A stretch of DNA of 64,000 nt from NCBI RefSeq assembly GCF_000708045.1, contig NZ_ANIE01000005.1, positions 488,816 to 552,815 on the forward strand, written 5' to 3'. The stretch is from Marinobacter nitratireducens (lineage in GTDB: Bacteria; Pseudomonadota; Gammaproteobacteria; Pseudomonadales; Oleiphilaceae). Below the pieces are notes generated by a model. The model had not been told where the DNA came from. It was given only the letters and a program-made list of their open reading frames with translations, and did not search any database. Position numbers and translations under genes: made by a program. This document shows positions 44,108-53,823 of this stretch, piece by piece (positions within the stretch are counted from its first letter, which is position 1; every line of letters starts with the position of its first letter).

Positions 44108-44863
44108 TCAGTCTTCGGAGTTGCTGTTACTGGCGTTCAGCTCTGCGCGCATCTCGGCCACCTGTTGTTCCTGTTCCTCCACAAAGTGCAGCGACATCTC
44201 GAAACTCTGGCGGGTAAATTCCAGTACCCGCCGGAATCCTTCGTCGGACAGGTTGCGGGCATCGTCGTGGCGACGGAAGATGTTGATGAACTCGCGCTCC
44301 CGTTCGAACTGCAGGGGAATCCGTCCCACACCCCAGTCATTGAGCGCTTGCCAGACCTCCGGGTTGTAATTTCGGGTAGTTCGGATGATGAAGGGAATGG
44401 GATCGTTACGGGCGATGAGCGCCGCGAGGCGGAGAATCAATTCGAACGACAGGGTGGCCGTGCCGTTTTCGATGGCTTCAAGAATTGACTTGTCCTTCAG
44501 ATCCAGCGCCTCTGACATTTCGGACAGAGTAAGCCCTGCCACCTCGCGTATATCCCGCAGTGACTGACCAGCGGCAAGCATGGTCCGGAGTTGGTCCTGA
44601 GAGTTGATCAGAGCACGACCAAATCGCAGCGAGGTATCCGTGGCACGAATCCCAAAGCGGAGCGCGGAGCCGGTCAGGTTGCCCAGGCGATCAATCAGGC
44701 CATCTGCTTCTTTGGGCGGCTCAGCGCCTTTCCGGCCCAACGCTTCAATTTCCTCCATCGACCGCATGCCATGGAGGGCGTCCAGCAACATATCCCGAAG
44801 TTGACGGGCATTCAGCTGGCTGTCCGGTTTGCTTTGCTTCCTGCCCTTTTCGTTTGCGGTCAT
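44108..44863 (-). CDS. Predicted XRE-type HTH regulator with long flanking helices
   Basis: 251 residues. A helix-turn-helix is apparent at about 102-150 (SLRDIREVAGLTLSEMSEAL, then SILEAIENG), typical of XRE folds. The N-terminal 95 residues and the C-terminal 80 (EFTRQSFEMSLHFVEEQEQQ) are helical and highly charged, and may mediate oligomerisation. No enzyme domain. It is 33 bp downstream of prc in the same direction, possibly co-transcribed. Target unknown. Confidence 0.75.
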   Translation of the reverse strand: MTANEKGRKQSKPDSQLNARQLRDMLLDALHGMRSMEEIEALGRKGAEPPKEADGLIDRLGNLTGSALRFGIRATDTSLRFGRALINSQDQLRTMLAAGQSLRDIREVAGLTLSEMSEALDLKDKSILEAIENGTATLSFELILRLAALIARNDPIPFIIRTTRNYNPEVWQALNDWGVGRIPLQFEREREFINIFRRHDDARNLSDEGFRRVLEFTRQSFEMSLHFVEEQEQQVAEMRAELNASNSNSED

Positions 44864-44896
44864 TCGCCGTTCCGATCCTGGTGAGACTGATCCCGG

Positions 44897-47029
44897 TTAC
44901 TGGGCCTGCGCTTGAGCTGCGAACTGGGTGGGCTCGTCGATCGAAGCCATCTGGCTGTCGAGTTTGAGCATATCCGCCATGATCTGACCACCTTCGCGAA
45001 TCACGAAATCAAGTTCTTCGTCGGTCTTGTCCAGATCCGCTGCTTGCTGGTCCTGCCAGTCATCAAGTTCATCCAGCGAGGCAAAAGGTTCCTCGCCTCG
45101 GAGTTCCCGCCGAGCATTGGCGATCGTCAGTCGTGTCTGCTCGATCTGCTCGTGCTGGCTCTTCCGGGTGTCCATATTCAGGCTGACGGAATCCTGCGCC
45201 CGCTGCTCCTTGAGGAAATCGATTTCCTTCTGCAGCAGACTGAACTCGGGACTGCTGGAGAAGCGCTCCTCGTGCCGCTTTCGCAACTCATCGATAATGC
45301 CGCTGAAATCGAAGTATCGGGTATGGGGCACCGCTTCAATCTGATCCCAGGGCAGAGCATGGTCCAGGGCATCCTCCCCGATACGGGTCTTGTCGATGCG
45401 GGTCGGGATCTCGATATCCGGGATCACCCCCTTGTGCTGGGTAGAGCCGCCTGATACCCGATAGAATTTCGATTGAGTAATCTTGAGCTGCCCATGATTC
45501 AGTGGTCGAACCGCTTGTACCGTTCCCTTGCCGAAGGTCTGGGAGCCGACTACAAGGCCTCGACCGTAATCCTGAATCGCCCCTGCGAAAATCTCCGACG
45601 CTGAAGCGCTCATCCGGTTGGTCAGCACGACCAGAGGACCATCATAGGCGACCGAAGGATCCTCGTCGTTCAATACCTGGACGGTGTTGTTGGAATTGCG
45701 GATCTGGACGGTAGGTCCTTCGTCAATAAACAGGCCGACCAGATCATTGGCTTCGTGGAGTGCGCCGCCGCCGTTGTTGCGCAGGTCAATGACCAAACCA
45801 TCCACACCGTCCGCCTCAAGCTCGCTGATCAACTGGCGTACATCCCGTGTCGTGCTCTTGTAGTCCGGATCGCCGGCCTGCATGGCCTGGAAATCAGCGT
45901 AGAAAGTGGGGATGGTAATGACGCCCACGGTATAATCGGTGCCGCCGTCACCCTTCAGGTGAATGACGTCCTTACTCGCGCTCTGCTCCTCAAGCTTCAC
46001 TTCATCCCGGGTAATGGCGATGGTTTCCGTGAGAGTCTCATCGGTCGCACTCGAAGGAATCACCTCCAGCGTGACGACGGAGTTTCTTGGGCCACGAATG
46101 AGGTCCACCACTTCGTCCAGACGCCAGCCGATGACATTGACTGGCTTTTCCCCTTCCTGTGCAACAGACACGATACGGTCGGCCGGCCCAAGTTGTCCTT
46201 GCTGCGAGGCAGGGCCGCCGGGTACAAGGCGGACAACCTTGGTGTATTCATTATCCGATTGCAGCACCGCTCCGATGCCTTCCAGTGAAAGGCTCATGTT
46301 GATATTGAAGTTTTCTGAGGTCCGTGGTGAAAAGTAGGACGTGTGCGGATCCCACATACCCGTAAACGCATTCATGTAGGCCTGGAAAGCATCTTCGCTG
46401 CGGGCCTGGTAGGCGCGTTTCAGTTGACCTTCGTACCGTCGGGTCAGGTTATCAGTGATGGTTTCGTCGTCAGAACCATTCAGTCGCTGTGCGAGAACGG
46501 CATTCTTGAGACGTTTGATCCACAGAGCGTCGAGGGCTTTTGTGTCGGCTTCCCAGTCCGCTTCGGAACGATCAAGCAGGATGCTCTGGTCGCTGCTGAA
46601 GTCCAGTTTGTCGATGCCCTCGTCGATAACACCAAGCGCGAACTGCAGCCGCTCAATAATTCGCTGTTGAACGACGTTGTAGATATCAAAGCCCGGCTGG
46701 AGCTGCCCGGTTTTTAGGGCTGAACCAAGCTGGGTCCGAATCTGACTGAATTTTTTCAGATCATCCTGGGTCAGGTAAATGCGCTGGCCATCCAGGTAGT
46801 CAAGGTAGGCGTCAAAAACATCGCCGGAAAGCTCATTGCTGATGCCCAGATCACGAAAATGAGTGAATTGGAGCTGGCGGGCAATCAGGATATTGGCCCG
46901 TGCCTGATCGATGGTCGGGGCGACCGGTTCATACACCTCGGAGCCATCGATTTTTGCCTGCAAACCGAAGGGGGCTGAAAACAGTAATGCAGCGGTCATT
47001 GCCCTACACAGGCCGATGCGACGAGTCAT
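44897..47029 (-). CDS. prc: Periplasmic tail-specific (carboxy-terminal) protease
   Basis: A 710-residue S41-family protease, similar in size to E. coli Prc (682). Signal peptide ending FGLQA-K, N-terminal helical domain, PDZ domain (LSLEGIGAVLQSDNEYTKVVR, GPASQQGQL), and catalytic core with serine in NRMSASASEIFAGA and lysine in VGSQTFGKGTVQ. It trims periplasmic proteins such as PBP3 and hydrolase adaptors. I chose the ATG at 47029 (GGAAAG upstream); ATG 47050 is possible, and the frame to 47161 is not supported. Confidence 0.94.
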   Translation of the reverse strand: MTRRIGLCRAMTAALLFSAPFGLQAKIDGSEVYEPVAPTIDQARANILIARQLQFTHFRDLGISNELSGDVFDAYLDYLDGQRIYLTQDDLKKFSQIRTQLGSALKTGQLQPGFDIYNVVQQRIIERLQFALGVIDEGIDKLDFSSDQSILLDRSEADWEADTKALDALWIKRLKNAVLAQRLNGSDDETITDNLTRRYEGQLKRAYQARSEDAFQAYMNAFTGMWDPHTSYFSPRTSENFNINMSLSLEGIGAVLQSDNEYTKVVRLVPGGPASQQGQLGPADRIVSVAQEGEKPVNVIGWRLDEVVDLIRGPRNSVVTLEVIPSSATDETLTETIAITRDEVKLEEQSASKDVIHLKGDGGTDYTVGVITIPTFYADFQAMQAGDPDYKSTTRDVRQLISELEADGVDGLVIDLRNNGGGALHEANDLVGLFIDEGPTVQIRNSNNTVQVLNDEDPSVAYDGPLVVLTNRMSASASEIFAGAIQDYGRGLVVGSQTFGKGTVQAVRPLNHGQLKITQSKFYRVSGGSTQHKGVIPDIEIPTRIDKTRIGEDALDHALPWDQIEAVPHTRYFDFSGIIDELRKRHEERFSSSPEFSLLQKEIDFLKEQRAQDSVSLNMDTRKSQHEQIEQTRLTIANARRELRGEEPFASLDELDDWQDQQAADLDKTDEELDFVIREGGQIMADMLKLDSQMASIDEPTQFAAQAQAQ

Positions 47030-47246
47030 TTTTCTTTCCGCGATGGTCATAGTACATACCTGACGGTTTGGGGTAGAGAAATTGGCGAGGTCGGAAATGG
47101 ACGTCGCTATTACCCATTGTCGAATAAATTTATTGTAGGCAAGCGCCAGTGTCGTTGCCATAGTCAGGGAGTATCGGTTCGTGACAATCTGTCCATGAAT
47201 AGGTCAGATCAGTAACGACGTGCAGGTTTGTTCGCAGGAGCAGGTT

Positions 47247-47282
47247 GCGCGCGTGCCGGCGAGGAAGGGTTGGCACGCGCGC
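47247..47282. repeat. GC-rich inverted repeat downstream of the fadB-like gene
   Basis: GCGCGCGTGCC, 14-base loop, GGCACGCGCGC: a perfect 11-bp stem about 10 bp beyond the stop at 47293. There is no T tract, so it may stabilise the mRNA end or act with Rho; simple terminator status is doubtful. Confidence 0.5.
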
Positions 47283-47292
47283 GATGCGTCAA

Positions 47293-49443
47293 TCAGTTGA
47301 AGGGTGTGTTTGTTTCAGCCTTGTCCAGCAGCAATTGGGGGGGCGCGAAACGCTCACCATGCCGATCTGCCAACTCTTGCGCTCTCGCGGCAAAAGCCCT
47401 GACACCATACTGGTTGATGAACTGAATGGCGCCACCGGTCCAAGGGGCGTAGCCAATACCAAAGATACTGCCGATATTGGCATCTTCAACCGTGCGCAGC
47501 ACGTCTTCTTCCAGGCAACGGACAGTCTCAATCGCCTGAATGAACAGGATACGGTCTTTCAGATCCTGTAGCGCGACCTTATCCGCATTGGCTGAATCAA
47601 CGTAGAGACTCTCCAGGCCGGGCCACAGATATTTTTTGCCCTTATCCGGGTACTCATAGAATCCGGCTCCGGCTGCTTTTCCCTTGCGGCCCTGTTCGTT
47701 CACCATCTGATCGATAACGGCCTCGGCAGGGTGGGGAACCCAGGAACCACCGGCAGCCTCTGTATCCCGGCGACTCTGGTCGCGAATGTGCTGCATAAGG
47801 GTCATGCTTACTTCATCGGAAATTGCCAGCGGCCCGACTGGCATCCCTGCCAACAGGCCGGCATTTTCGATGCTGGAAGGGTGAACGCCCTCGCCCAGCA
47901 TGCAGATGCCTTCGTTGACGAAGGTGCCGAATACCCGGGACGTGAAGAAACCGCGGCTGTCGTTGACCACGATCGGGATCTTTCCGATCTGCTGAACATA
48001 GTCAAAGGCCCTGGCCAAGGTTTCGTCCGAGGTTTTTGCCCCCACAATGATCTCCACGAGCTGCATTTTGTCTACAGGCGAGAAGAAGTGAAGGCCGATG
48101 AAGTTTTCCGGTTTTGTCGACGCCTCAGCCAGCTGAGTGATGGGGATGGTGGATGTGTTTGAGGCGAAAATACCATTTTCAACAAGTTTCGGCTCCGCCT
48201 CTGCCGTCACCTTGGCTTTCAGGCCGCTATCCTCGAATACCGCTTCGATGACCAGGTCGCACCCGGCGAGATCGTCGGCGGAGGCCGTCGGGCGGATACG
48301 GCCGAGAATTTCCTGCATCTTCTCTTCCGTCATCCGGCCACGACTGACCTTCTTGGCCAGCAGCTTTTCAGAATAGCTTTTGCCTTTTTCGGCGTTTTCG
48401 ATGGAAACATCCTTGAGCACCACCTCGATGCCGCGAACAGCGGTGGAGTAGGCTATGCCAGCTCCCATCATGCCTGCACCGAGAACGCCAACCTTGGCGA
48501 AGGAAGCTTTTTCGACGCTTTCTGGACGGCTACCGCCGGCTTTGATGGCATTGAGCTGGAACCAGAATGTGTTGGTCATGTTCTTGGCGACCTGCCCGGT
48601 CACGAGTTCCGCAAAATACCGGGTTTCAATCAGGCTCCCGTTGTCGAAATCCACCTGGGCGCCTTCCACCGCGGCCGAAAGAATGCGCTCCGGCGCAGGG
48701 TAGCAACCTTTGGTTTTCTGTTTCAGCATCGCGGGTGCGATGGCGAGTTTTTGCGCCATTGCCGGATGGTGAGGGGCACCGCCAGGGAATCTGAAGCCTT
48801 TCTGATCCCAGGGCTGCTGGCATTTGGGGTTGGCTTCAATGAACGCCCGGGCTTTGGTAATCAGGTCTTCAACTGAGTCGCCCAGTTCGTTGACGATTCC
48901 TGCTTTCGCAGCGGCCTTCGGGTTCACTTTTTTCCCTTCCATCAGATAAGGGAAGGCGGCCTCCAGGCCAATCATCCGGGGCAGGCGCTGTGTTCCGCCA
49001 CCACCGGGCAGCAGGCCGAGTGTGACCTCAGGAAGGCCAAGCTGAATCTTGTCATCGTTCAGTGCGACCCGATGATGGCAGGCCAGGGCGATCTCCAGCC
49101 CGCCTCCGAGGGCCGATCCGTTGATGGCTGCAACAACAGGCTTCCCTGTGGTTTCCAGGAAACGCATATCGGCTTTCAGGCCGTTGACCATGGTTTCGAA
49201 GGCTTCGGCATCTTCGCGTGTGACCTTGTGCAACTCGTTGAGGTCGCCACCAGCGAAAAAGGTCTTTTTCCCGGATGTCACAATGATGCCCTTGATGTTT
49301 TCAAGGTCGGATTTGACCTTGGCGACGGTGTTCGTCAGGGCTTCCCGGAATTCGCCATTCATGGTGTTGGCTGACTGGCCGGGCATATCGATGGTGAGGG
49401 TGAGGATCTGGTCTGAACCCAGGTCGTAACGGATAGCACTCAT
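47293..49443 (-). CDS. Multifunctional fatty-acid oxidation protein (enoyl-CoA hydratase/3-hydroxyacyl-CoA dehydrogenase)
   Basis: 716 residues. N-terminal crotonase domain (about 10-190; NGSALGGGLEIALACHHRVA and the glutamate-bearing LPEVTLGLLPGGGG), then NAD-binding dehydrogenase (GVLGAGMMGAGIAYSTA, NTSTIPITQLA, GLHFFSPVDKM) and C-terminal dimer domains. It performs hydration and oxidation of beta-oxidation intermediates. The ATG at 49443 follows AGGAG. It lies 32 bp after the thiolase gene in the same direction, giving a thiolase-hydratase/dehydrogenase operon. FadJ-like or FadB-like status cannot be settled by eye. Confidence 0.93.
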   Translation of the reverse strand: MSAIRYDLGSDQILTLTIDMPGQSANTMNGEFREALTNTVAKVKSDLENIKGIIVTSGKKTFFAGGDLNELHKVTREDAEAFETMVNGLKADMRFLETTGKPVVAAINGSALGGGLEIALACHHRVALNDDKIQLGLPEVTLGLLPGGGGTQRLPRMIGLEAAFPYLMEGKKVNPKAAAKAGIVNELGDSVEDLITKARAFIEANPKCQQPWDQKGFRFPGGAPHHPAMAQKLAIAPAMLKQKTKGCYPAPERILSAAVEGAQVDFDNGSLIETRYFAELVTGQVAKNMTNTFWFQLNAIKAGGSRPESVEKASFAKVGVLGAGMMGAGIAYSTAVRGIEVVLKDVSIENAEKGKSYSEKLLAKKVSRGRMTEEKMQEILGRIRPTASADDLAGCDLVIEAVFEDSGLKAKVTAEAEPKLVENGIFASNTSTIPITQLAEASTKPENFIGLHFFSPVDKMQLVEIIVGAKTSDETLARAFDYVQQIGKIPIVVNDSRGFFTSRVFGTFVNEGICMLGEGVHPSSIENAGLLAGMPVGPLAISDEVSMTLMQHIRDQSRRDTEAAGGSWVPHPAEAVIDQMVNEQGRKGKAAGAGFYEYPDKGKKYLWPGLESLYVDSANADKVALQDLKDRILFIQAIETVRCLEEDVLRTVEDANIGSIFGIGYAPWTGGAIQFINQYGVRAFAARAQELADRHGERFAPPQLLLDKAETNTPFN

Positions 49444-49475
49444 AATCGGTTCTCCTTGAAGAAAAAGTGAAGGGC

Positions 49476-50684
49476 TCAGACGCGCTCTATGATGGTGGCA
49501 ATACCCATGCCGCCACCGACGCACAGGGTGGCCAGGCCAAATCGGAGATTCTGGCGCTCCAGCTCATCCAGGAGCGTGCCGAGGATCATGGCGCCAGTAG
49601 CCCCAAGCGGGTGGCCCATGGCGATGGCTCCGCCATTAACATTCACTTTTTCGTCAGGTACTGAAAGTTCTCGCTGGAAGCGCATGACCACAGAGGCAAA
49701 GGCTTCATTAACTTCGAAAAGGTCGATCTGATCCGCAGTCATGCCTGCTTTTTCCAGTGCTTTCCGGGCAGCGGGGGCCGGACCTGTCAGCATGATGGTG
49801 GGGTCGGTACTGGTTACTGCCGTGGCAACAATTCGAGCGCGGGGTTTCAGGCCCAGCGCCTTTCCCTTTGCTTCGCTGCCAATGAGCATTGCAGTTGCGC
49901 CGTCTACGATGCCTGAAGAATTACCGGCATGGTGGACGTGGTTGATATTTTCAACGTAGTGATATTTTTCCCGGGCTACGCCGTCAAAGCCCATTTCGCC
50001 CATCATCTGAAAAGAAGGCTTCAGGCTTGATAGGGATTCGACGGTTGTATTGCCTCGAACGTGTTCGTCACGATCAAGGATAACAACGCCATTCTGATCG
50101 GTAACCGGTACGATGGATCTGGCGAAGCGCTGGTCTTCCCACGCGGCAGCGGCTTTTTGCTGGGAGCGCACAGCGAAAGCGTCAACGTCTTCCCGGCTAA
50201 AGCCTTCAATGGTGGCAATCAGATCGGCACCGATACCTTGCGGCATAAATCCGGTGTGGAGATTGGTTGCCGGGTCTGTCGCCCAGGCTCCGCCATCAGA
50301 GCCCATGGGAACCCGGGACATGGCTTCCACGCCACCGGCAACCACCATGTCCTCCCAGCCCGAGCGAACTTTCATGGCCGCCAGGTTGACGGCCTCAAGA
50401 CCGGAAGCACAGAACCGGTTAAGCGTGACCCCGGCGACTTTTTCATCCCAATCTGCTGCCAGGGCGGCGGTCTTGGCAATGTCTGCACCCTGGTCGCCAA
50501 CCGCGGTGACGCAGCCCATGACAATGTCGTCAACCTGTGCCGTGTCGAGGCTGTTGCGCTCTTGCAGGGCATTGAGGACGGTAGTCAGCAGGGAGATGGG
50601 TTTGACGCTGTGCAGCGAACCGTCTTTCTTGCCGCGCCCCCTGGGGGTGCGAACCGCGTCAAAAATATACGCCTCGGTGGTCAT
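49476..50684 (-). CDS. Acetyl-CoA C-acyltransferase
   Basis: A 402-residue thiolase, first gene of the beta-oxidation operon. Catalytic residues: C92 ([10 protein letters not shown]), His in [16 protein letters not shown], and C388 in CVGGGMGIA. It cleaves 3-ketoacyl-CoA made by the downstream protein. GAGG lies 7 bases before the ATG. Distinct from the longer FadI-like thiolase at 8694. Confidence 0.93.
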   Translation of the reverse strand: MTTEAYIFDAVRTPRGRGKKDGSLHSVKPISLLTTVLNALQERNSLDTAQVDDIVMGCVTAVGDQGADIAKTAALAADWDEKVAGVTLNRFCASGLEAVNLAAMKVRSGWEDMVVAGGVEAMSRVPMGSDGGAWATDPATNLHTGFMPQGIGADLIATIEGFSREDVDAFAVRSQQKAAAAWEDQRFARSIVPVTDQNGVVILDRDEHVRGNTTVESLSSLKPSFQMMGEMGFDGVAREKYHYVENINHVHHAGNSSGIVDGATAMLIGSEAKGKALGLKPRARIVATAVTSTDPTIMLTGPAPAARKALEKAGMTADQIDLFEVNEAFASVVMRFQRELSVPDEKVNVNGGAIAMGHPLGATGAMILGTLLDELERQNLRFGLATLCVGGGMGIATIIERV

Positions 50685-50901
50685 TGCTTATCCTCTGATG
50701 GTTGTTGTTTCGAGCATTAATACTGTTCGTTAACCATAGCCGCTTGCAGTTATTCAGTGTAATGACGAGGCCTGCCAATCGGATTGGCGAAAATGCTCAT
50801 GCCCGGAGTGAGGCGGAGGAAACGTTTTCCGGTATATGACAAGCGGCGTGGAGGCATCTATGGTTAAAGGGAAGCGCCACAACCATTGGAGGCACAAGGT
50901 T

Positions 50902-51165
50902 ATGTCCTTCAGAGATGCGATCGATAACTTCTATGAGCGGCTTGTACTGGATGCGATCCAGGCCACCCGGGTTGAGGGAGATACCGCGGATTTTCTGACC
51001 GACGTCATGTGTGTGGCGCTAAACCGCCTGCCAAGCCGGTACTACCGCCATTCGATCGACATGATGTTCTATCTCGCCGACGAGGAGCTCAAGGACATGA
51101 AAGAAAAATCCCTGGCGGCGGTGAAAGCGGCCAGGGATTTTGTCAGGGAACATCAGCGGGAATGA
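50902..51165 (+). CDS. ComFB-like protein, possible c-di-GMP receptor
   Basis: 87 residues from the ATG at 50902. It carries the ComFB-type pattern NFYERLVLDAIQ ... DVMCVALNRLPSRYYRHSIDMMFYL. ComFB proteins take their name from a Bacillus late-competence gene, and some were later reported to bind c-di-GMP. An upstream ATG at 50860 has GGAGG 7 bases before it and would add 14 residues; the downstream ATG also has GGAGG, at 10 bases. The final helix is charged (KEKSLAAVKAARDF). It is convergent with the DUF349 gene, and its neighbours give no further clue. Confidence 0.75.
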   Translation: MSFRDAIDNFYERLVLDAIQATRVEGDTADFLTDVMCVALNRLPSRYYRHSIDMMFYLADEELKDMKEKSLAAVKAARDFVREHQRE

Positions 51166-51177
51166 GGGTGGCCCGGA

Positions 51178-53646
51178 TCAGTTGCTCACGACGGCTGACA
51201 AGGCTGAATTAAGCCGGTGAGCCATGGTTTGATCAGGCTGGCCGTCTCTTTCGTTCAGACACCAGCCGGCGACCAATTTCTCCAGCTCGCCAATGTGATC
51301 GGCGGATTTATCAGCCGACCCCATGCCTTCAGCAAGACGCTGGACCTGTATCTCCATACGATGTTGCTGATCGGATTCCGGGGAGGGGATACCGCTGAGA
51401 ATTTCCGCGCGGATCACCAGTTCCCTGGCCGTCAGCTTTGAGGCTGTGGATGCCAGAGATGCCCAGTGGTCCGGAGTATCAGTCGGGGGCAGAGGGCCAT
51501 CGACACGAGCGAGCACCAGTGACTGCCAGGCATCTATGTGGGCAGAAAGCCGGCTATGCTCCAGCAAGTCCTGCAAACGCTTTCTCTCAGTCTGAACCTG
51601 CGCTTTCGCCTCCCCGGAGAGTGCCGATCCTGCGACTGCTTTCAAACGCTCAAGGCCAGCGATGACGGCCTCTTCGCCACTGCCGTGAGTGATTGAGCGG
51701 ACTGTGGAGAGGGCTGACTCTGCTTCCTGGTTGGCCACCTGAGTGGCCTGGGCCTGTTCTGAGCGTTGTGCATCACGGCGAGCGAAAATCTGGTCGCAGG
51801 CTTTGCGGAACGCCTGCCACATCTTCCGGTCTTCCCGGTGGCGGGTGATGCCGATCGCTTTCCAGTCAGCCTGCAGGCGCTTGGCCTGGTTCATGGCGTC
51901 GTGAAGGGGTTCATGCTCGATCAGCGCGTTAGCCTGATCCACGATGTCCTGCTTGAGAGCCTCGTTCTTCAGGCGCTCTTCGTTGAGGGGGGATTCCAGC
52001 TTTTTCAACAGATCGTCGAACCGCTTCTGCACTGACCGGTTGTCCCGAAACTCCACAGGCCAGGCCGCTTTCCATTCCTGGCGCGCGGTCTGGTGGATCT
52101 TCTCTGCCGCCTTCCATTCAATCGTCGACCAGTCAGCGTTGCTCAGGAAGCTTTCCAGCTCATCGCAAATGGCGTTGCGCTTATCGAGGTTGGCCTGTTT
52201 TAGCCCTGATTTAGCCGAAAAATAGGCCTTGCAGGGCTCGTAGGCTTTGTCGGAGGCCTTCTTGAAACGCGTCCACAGTGTGCGATCCGAAGAACCGCCC
52301 AGTTCTCGCCACTCATTCTGCAGTTCCTTGATTCGCTCTGCTTTGGCCTCTGGCTCCATTGGCTGTTCGGCCAGATATTCCATCTGCTCACACAGGGCGA
52401 TTTGTTTGGGCTCGGTGGCGAACCCTTGCCAGTCGCTCAGCTCGCGTAGCTGGCCATTCAACAATTGCATGCGGGCCTGAAATGCTCTGCCGTGGCGTTG
52501 ATCCAGGGAACGGTGCTGCTGCTGAGCGGTTTTGAGCAACTGCTTGGATTCCTTGAGTTGCTTCGCCTCCAGTGCGGCGTCCAGTTGCTCAATCGTGGCT
52601 TCGAGTTGAGCGGCCAGCGCTTTCTGTTTTTCAGCGTCGGCTTTGTCGATCACTGGCTGCTGCTTGCGTTTGCCTGCCAGTTTACGGGCCGGTTCCAGTA
52701 AAGACGGCACCGGAAAACCTTCTGGCCAGTTGACTTCGCCCAGTAGAGCCTTTGCGTGTCCTTGTTGCTCGCCGCCGGCATCCTCGTCAGATTCAGCGGC
52801 TGCCGCCAGGGCCGTCAGGGCTTCCTTCTCCTGATGAATCCGGCGCACCGCAGAGACATAGTTCCTCAGGCTGTGCATCGCAGATTCATAAGTTTTCTGT
52901 TCCTGCTTTTCGACCGTGGTGTCGCGGGTCGCTTCCATCCACCGATTTTCCTGTGTTTTCTGAAGTGCATCCAGAGAAGCGAGGGAAGGCAGGTCTTCCG
53001 GAGATTGATGTTTAAGATCTTCCAGGGTGGATGTAAGCAGCGCCAGGGTTTCTTTGCGTTCCTGCTGCTGGGCCTGATGACGTTGTTCTTCTTCCTGGGC
53101 GGTTTGCACAGCTTTCAATCGTTCATTGCAGCGATGGACCGATTCGAGGAATTGCTGAGCCTGGTCGGGTGACGCTTCACTCTCCAGATCGCGCCATTGG
53201 CGTACCAGAGTTTCCAGTCTCGCCTCATAAAGCTTGGTGTCGTCCGTATTCGCCAGGTCCGCAATGTTTTTAAGCAGCGTGGCTATCGATTGCGAAATGT
53301 TTTCCTGACGGGTCTGCTCGTCGCGAATAACCTGAAGTGCCTGCTTGGCGGTCTGGTAAACGCTTTTGTCCCGCCCTTTGGCCTGTTTTTGAACTTTTTG
53401 CAGGCAGGCTGCATCGGTGAGGCGGCTCACAGCCTGTTGGCGTATATCAGCGGTGATACCGACGAGCGCCAGTTCGCTCAGGGTATCCTGTCCAGGTGCA
53501 TCATCAAGCAGTTTCAGTTGTGCTTCCCGTCGGTTGGCGCGTTCGTCTTCCTGTTGAGTATCAACCGGTGGTGCCTCCTTGCGGGGTTTTGGTGAAGCGT
53601 CGGAGGTTTTGCGGGATCTAAACAGTTTCTGGATGAATGCGGCCAT
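51178..53646 (-). CDS. DUF349-domain coiled-coil protein
   Basis: 822 residues, almost entirely helical and charged. Several DUF349-type repeats are apparent, for example EWRELGGSSDRTLWTRFKKA, LQADWKAIGITRHREDRKMW and EWKAAWPVEFRDNRSVQKRF, within long coiled-coil stretches (about 200-700). No signal peptide or membrane segment. The family is widespread and of unknown function. Start ATG 53646 has AGGAT 8 bases upstream; the open frame continues about 190 codons beyond it through the recX region without credible content. Confidence 0.85.
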   Translation of the reverse strand: MAAFIQKLFRSRKTSDASPKPRKEAPPVDTQQEDERANRREAQLKLLDDAPGQDTLSELALVGITADIRQQAVSRLTDAACLQKVQKQAKGRDKSVYQTAKQALQVIRDEQTRQENISQSIATLLKNIADLANTDDTKLYEARLETLVRQWRDLESEASPDQAQQFLESVHRCNERLKAVQTAQEEEQRHQAQQQERKETLALLTSTLEDLKHQSPEDLPSLASLDALQKTQENRWMEATRDTTVEKQEQKTYESAMHSLRNYVSAVRRIHQEKEALTALAAAAESDEDAGGEQQGHAKALLGEVNWPEGFPVPSLLEPARKLAGKRKQQPVIDKADAEKQKALAAQLEATIEQLDAALEAKQLKESKQLLKTAQQQHRSLDQRHGRAFQARMQLLNGQLRELSDWQGFATEPKQIALCEQMEYLAEQPMEPEAKAERIKELQNEWRELGGSSDRTLWTRFKKASDKAYEPCKAYFSAKSGLKQANLDKRNAICDELESFLSNADWSTIEWKAAEKIHQTARQEWKAAWPVEFRDNRSVQKRFDDLLKKLESPLNEERLKNEALKQDIVDQANALIEHEPLHDAMNQAKRLQADWKAIGITRHREDRKMWQAFRKACDQIFARRDAQRSEQAQATQVANQEAESALSTVRSITHGSGEEAVIAGLERLKAVAGSALSGEAKAQVQTERKRLQDLLEHSRLSAHIDAWQSLVLARVDGPLPPTDTPDHWASLASTASKLTARELVIRAEILSGIPSPESDQQHRMEIQVQRLAEGMGSADKSADHIGELEKLVAGWCLNERDGQPDQTMAHRLNSALSAVVSN

Positions 53647-53823
53647 AAGGGTATCCTTTTGGGGATTGAAACCAGTCCACGGTGTCGGGCAAAGTGGCCC
53701 GGCGCCGGCCATCGACCCCATTTGTGAGATCGGGTACACAGTTCCAGCGCGTCGAGAGATGCGCGGGAAGAAAAATTCGGCCGCTAGTCTAGCGTTTTGT
53801 GAGTGTTTGCGGAAAGGGTCTGT

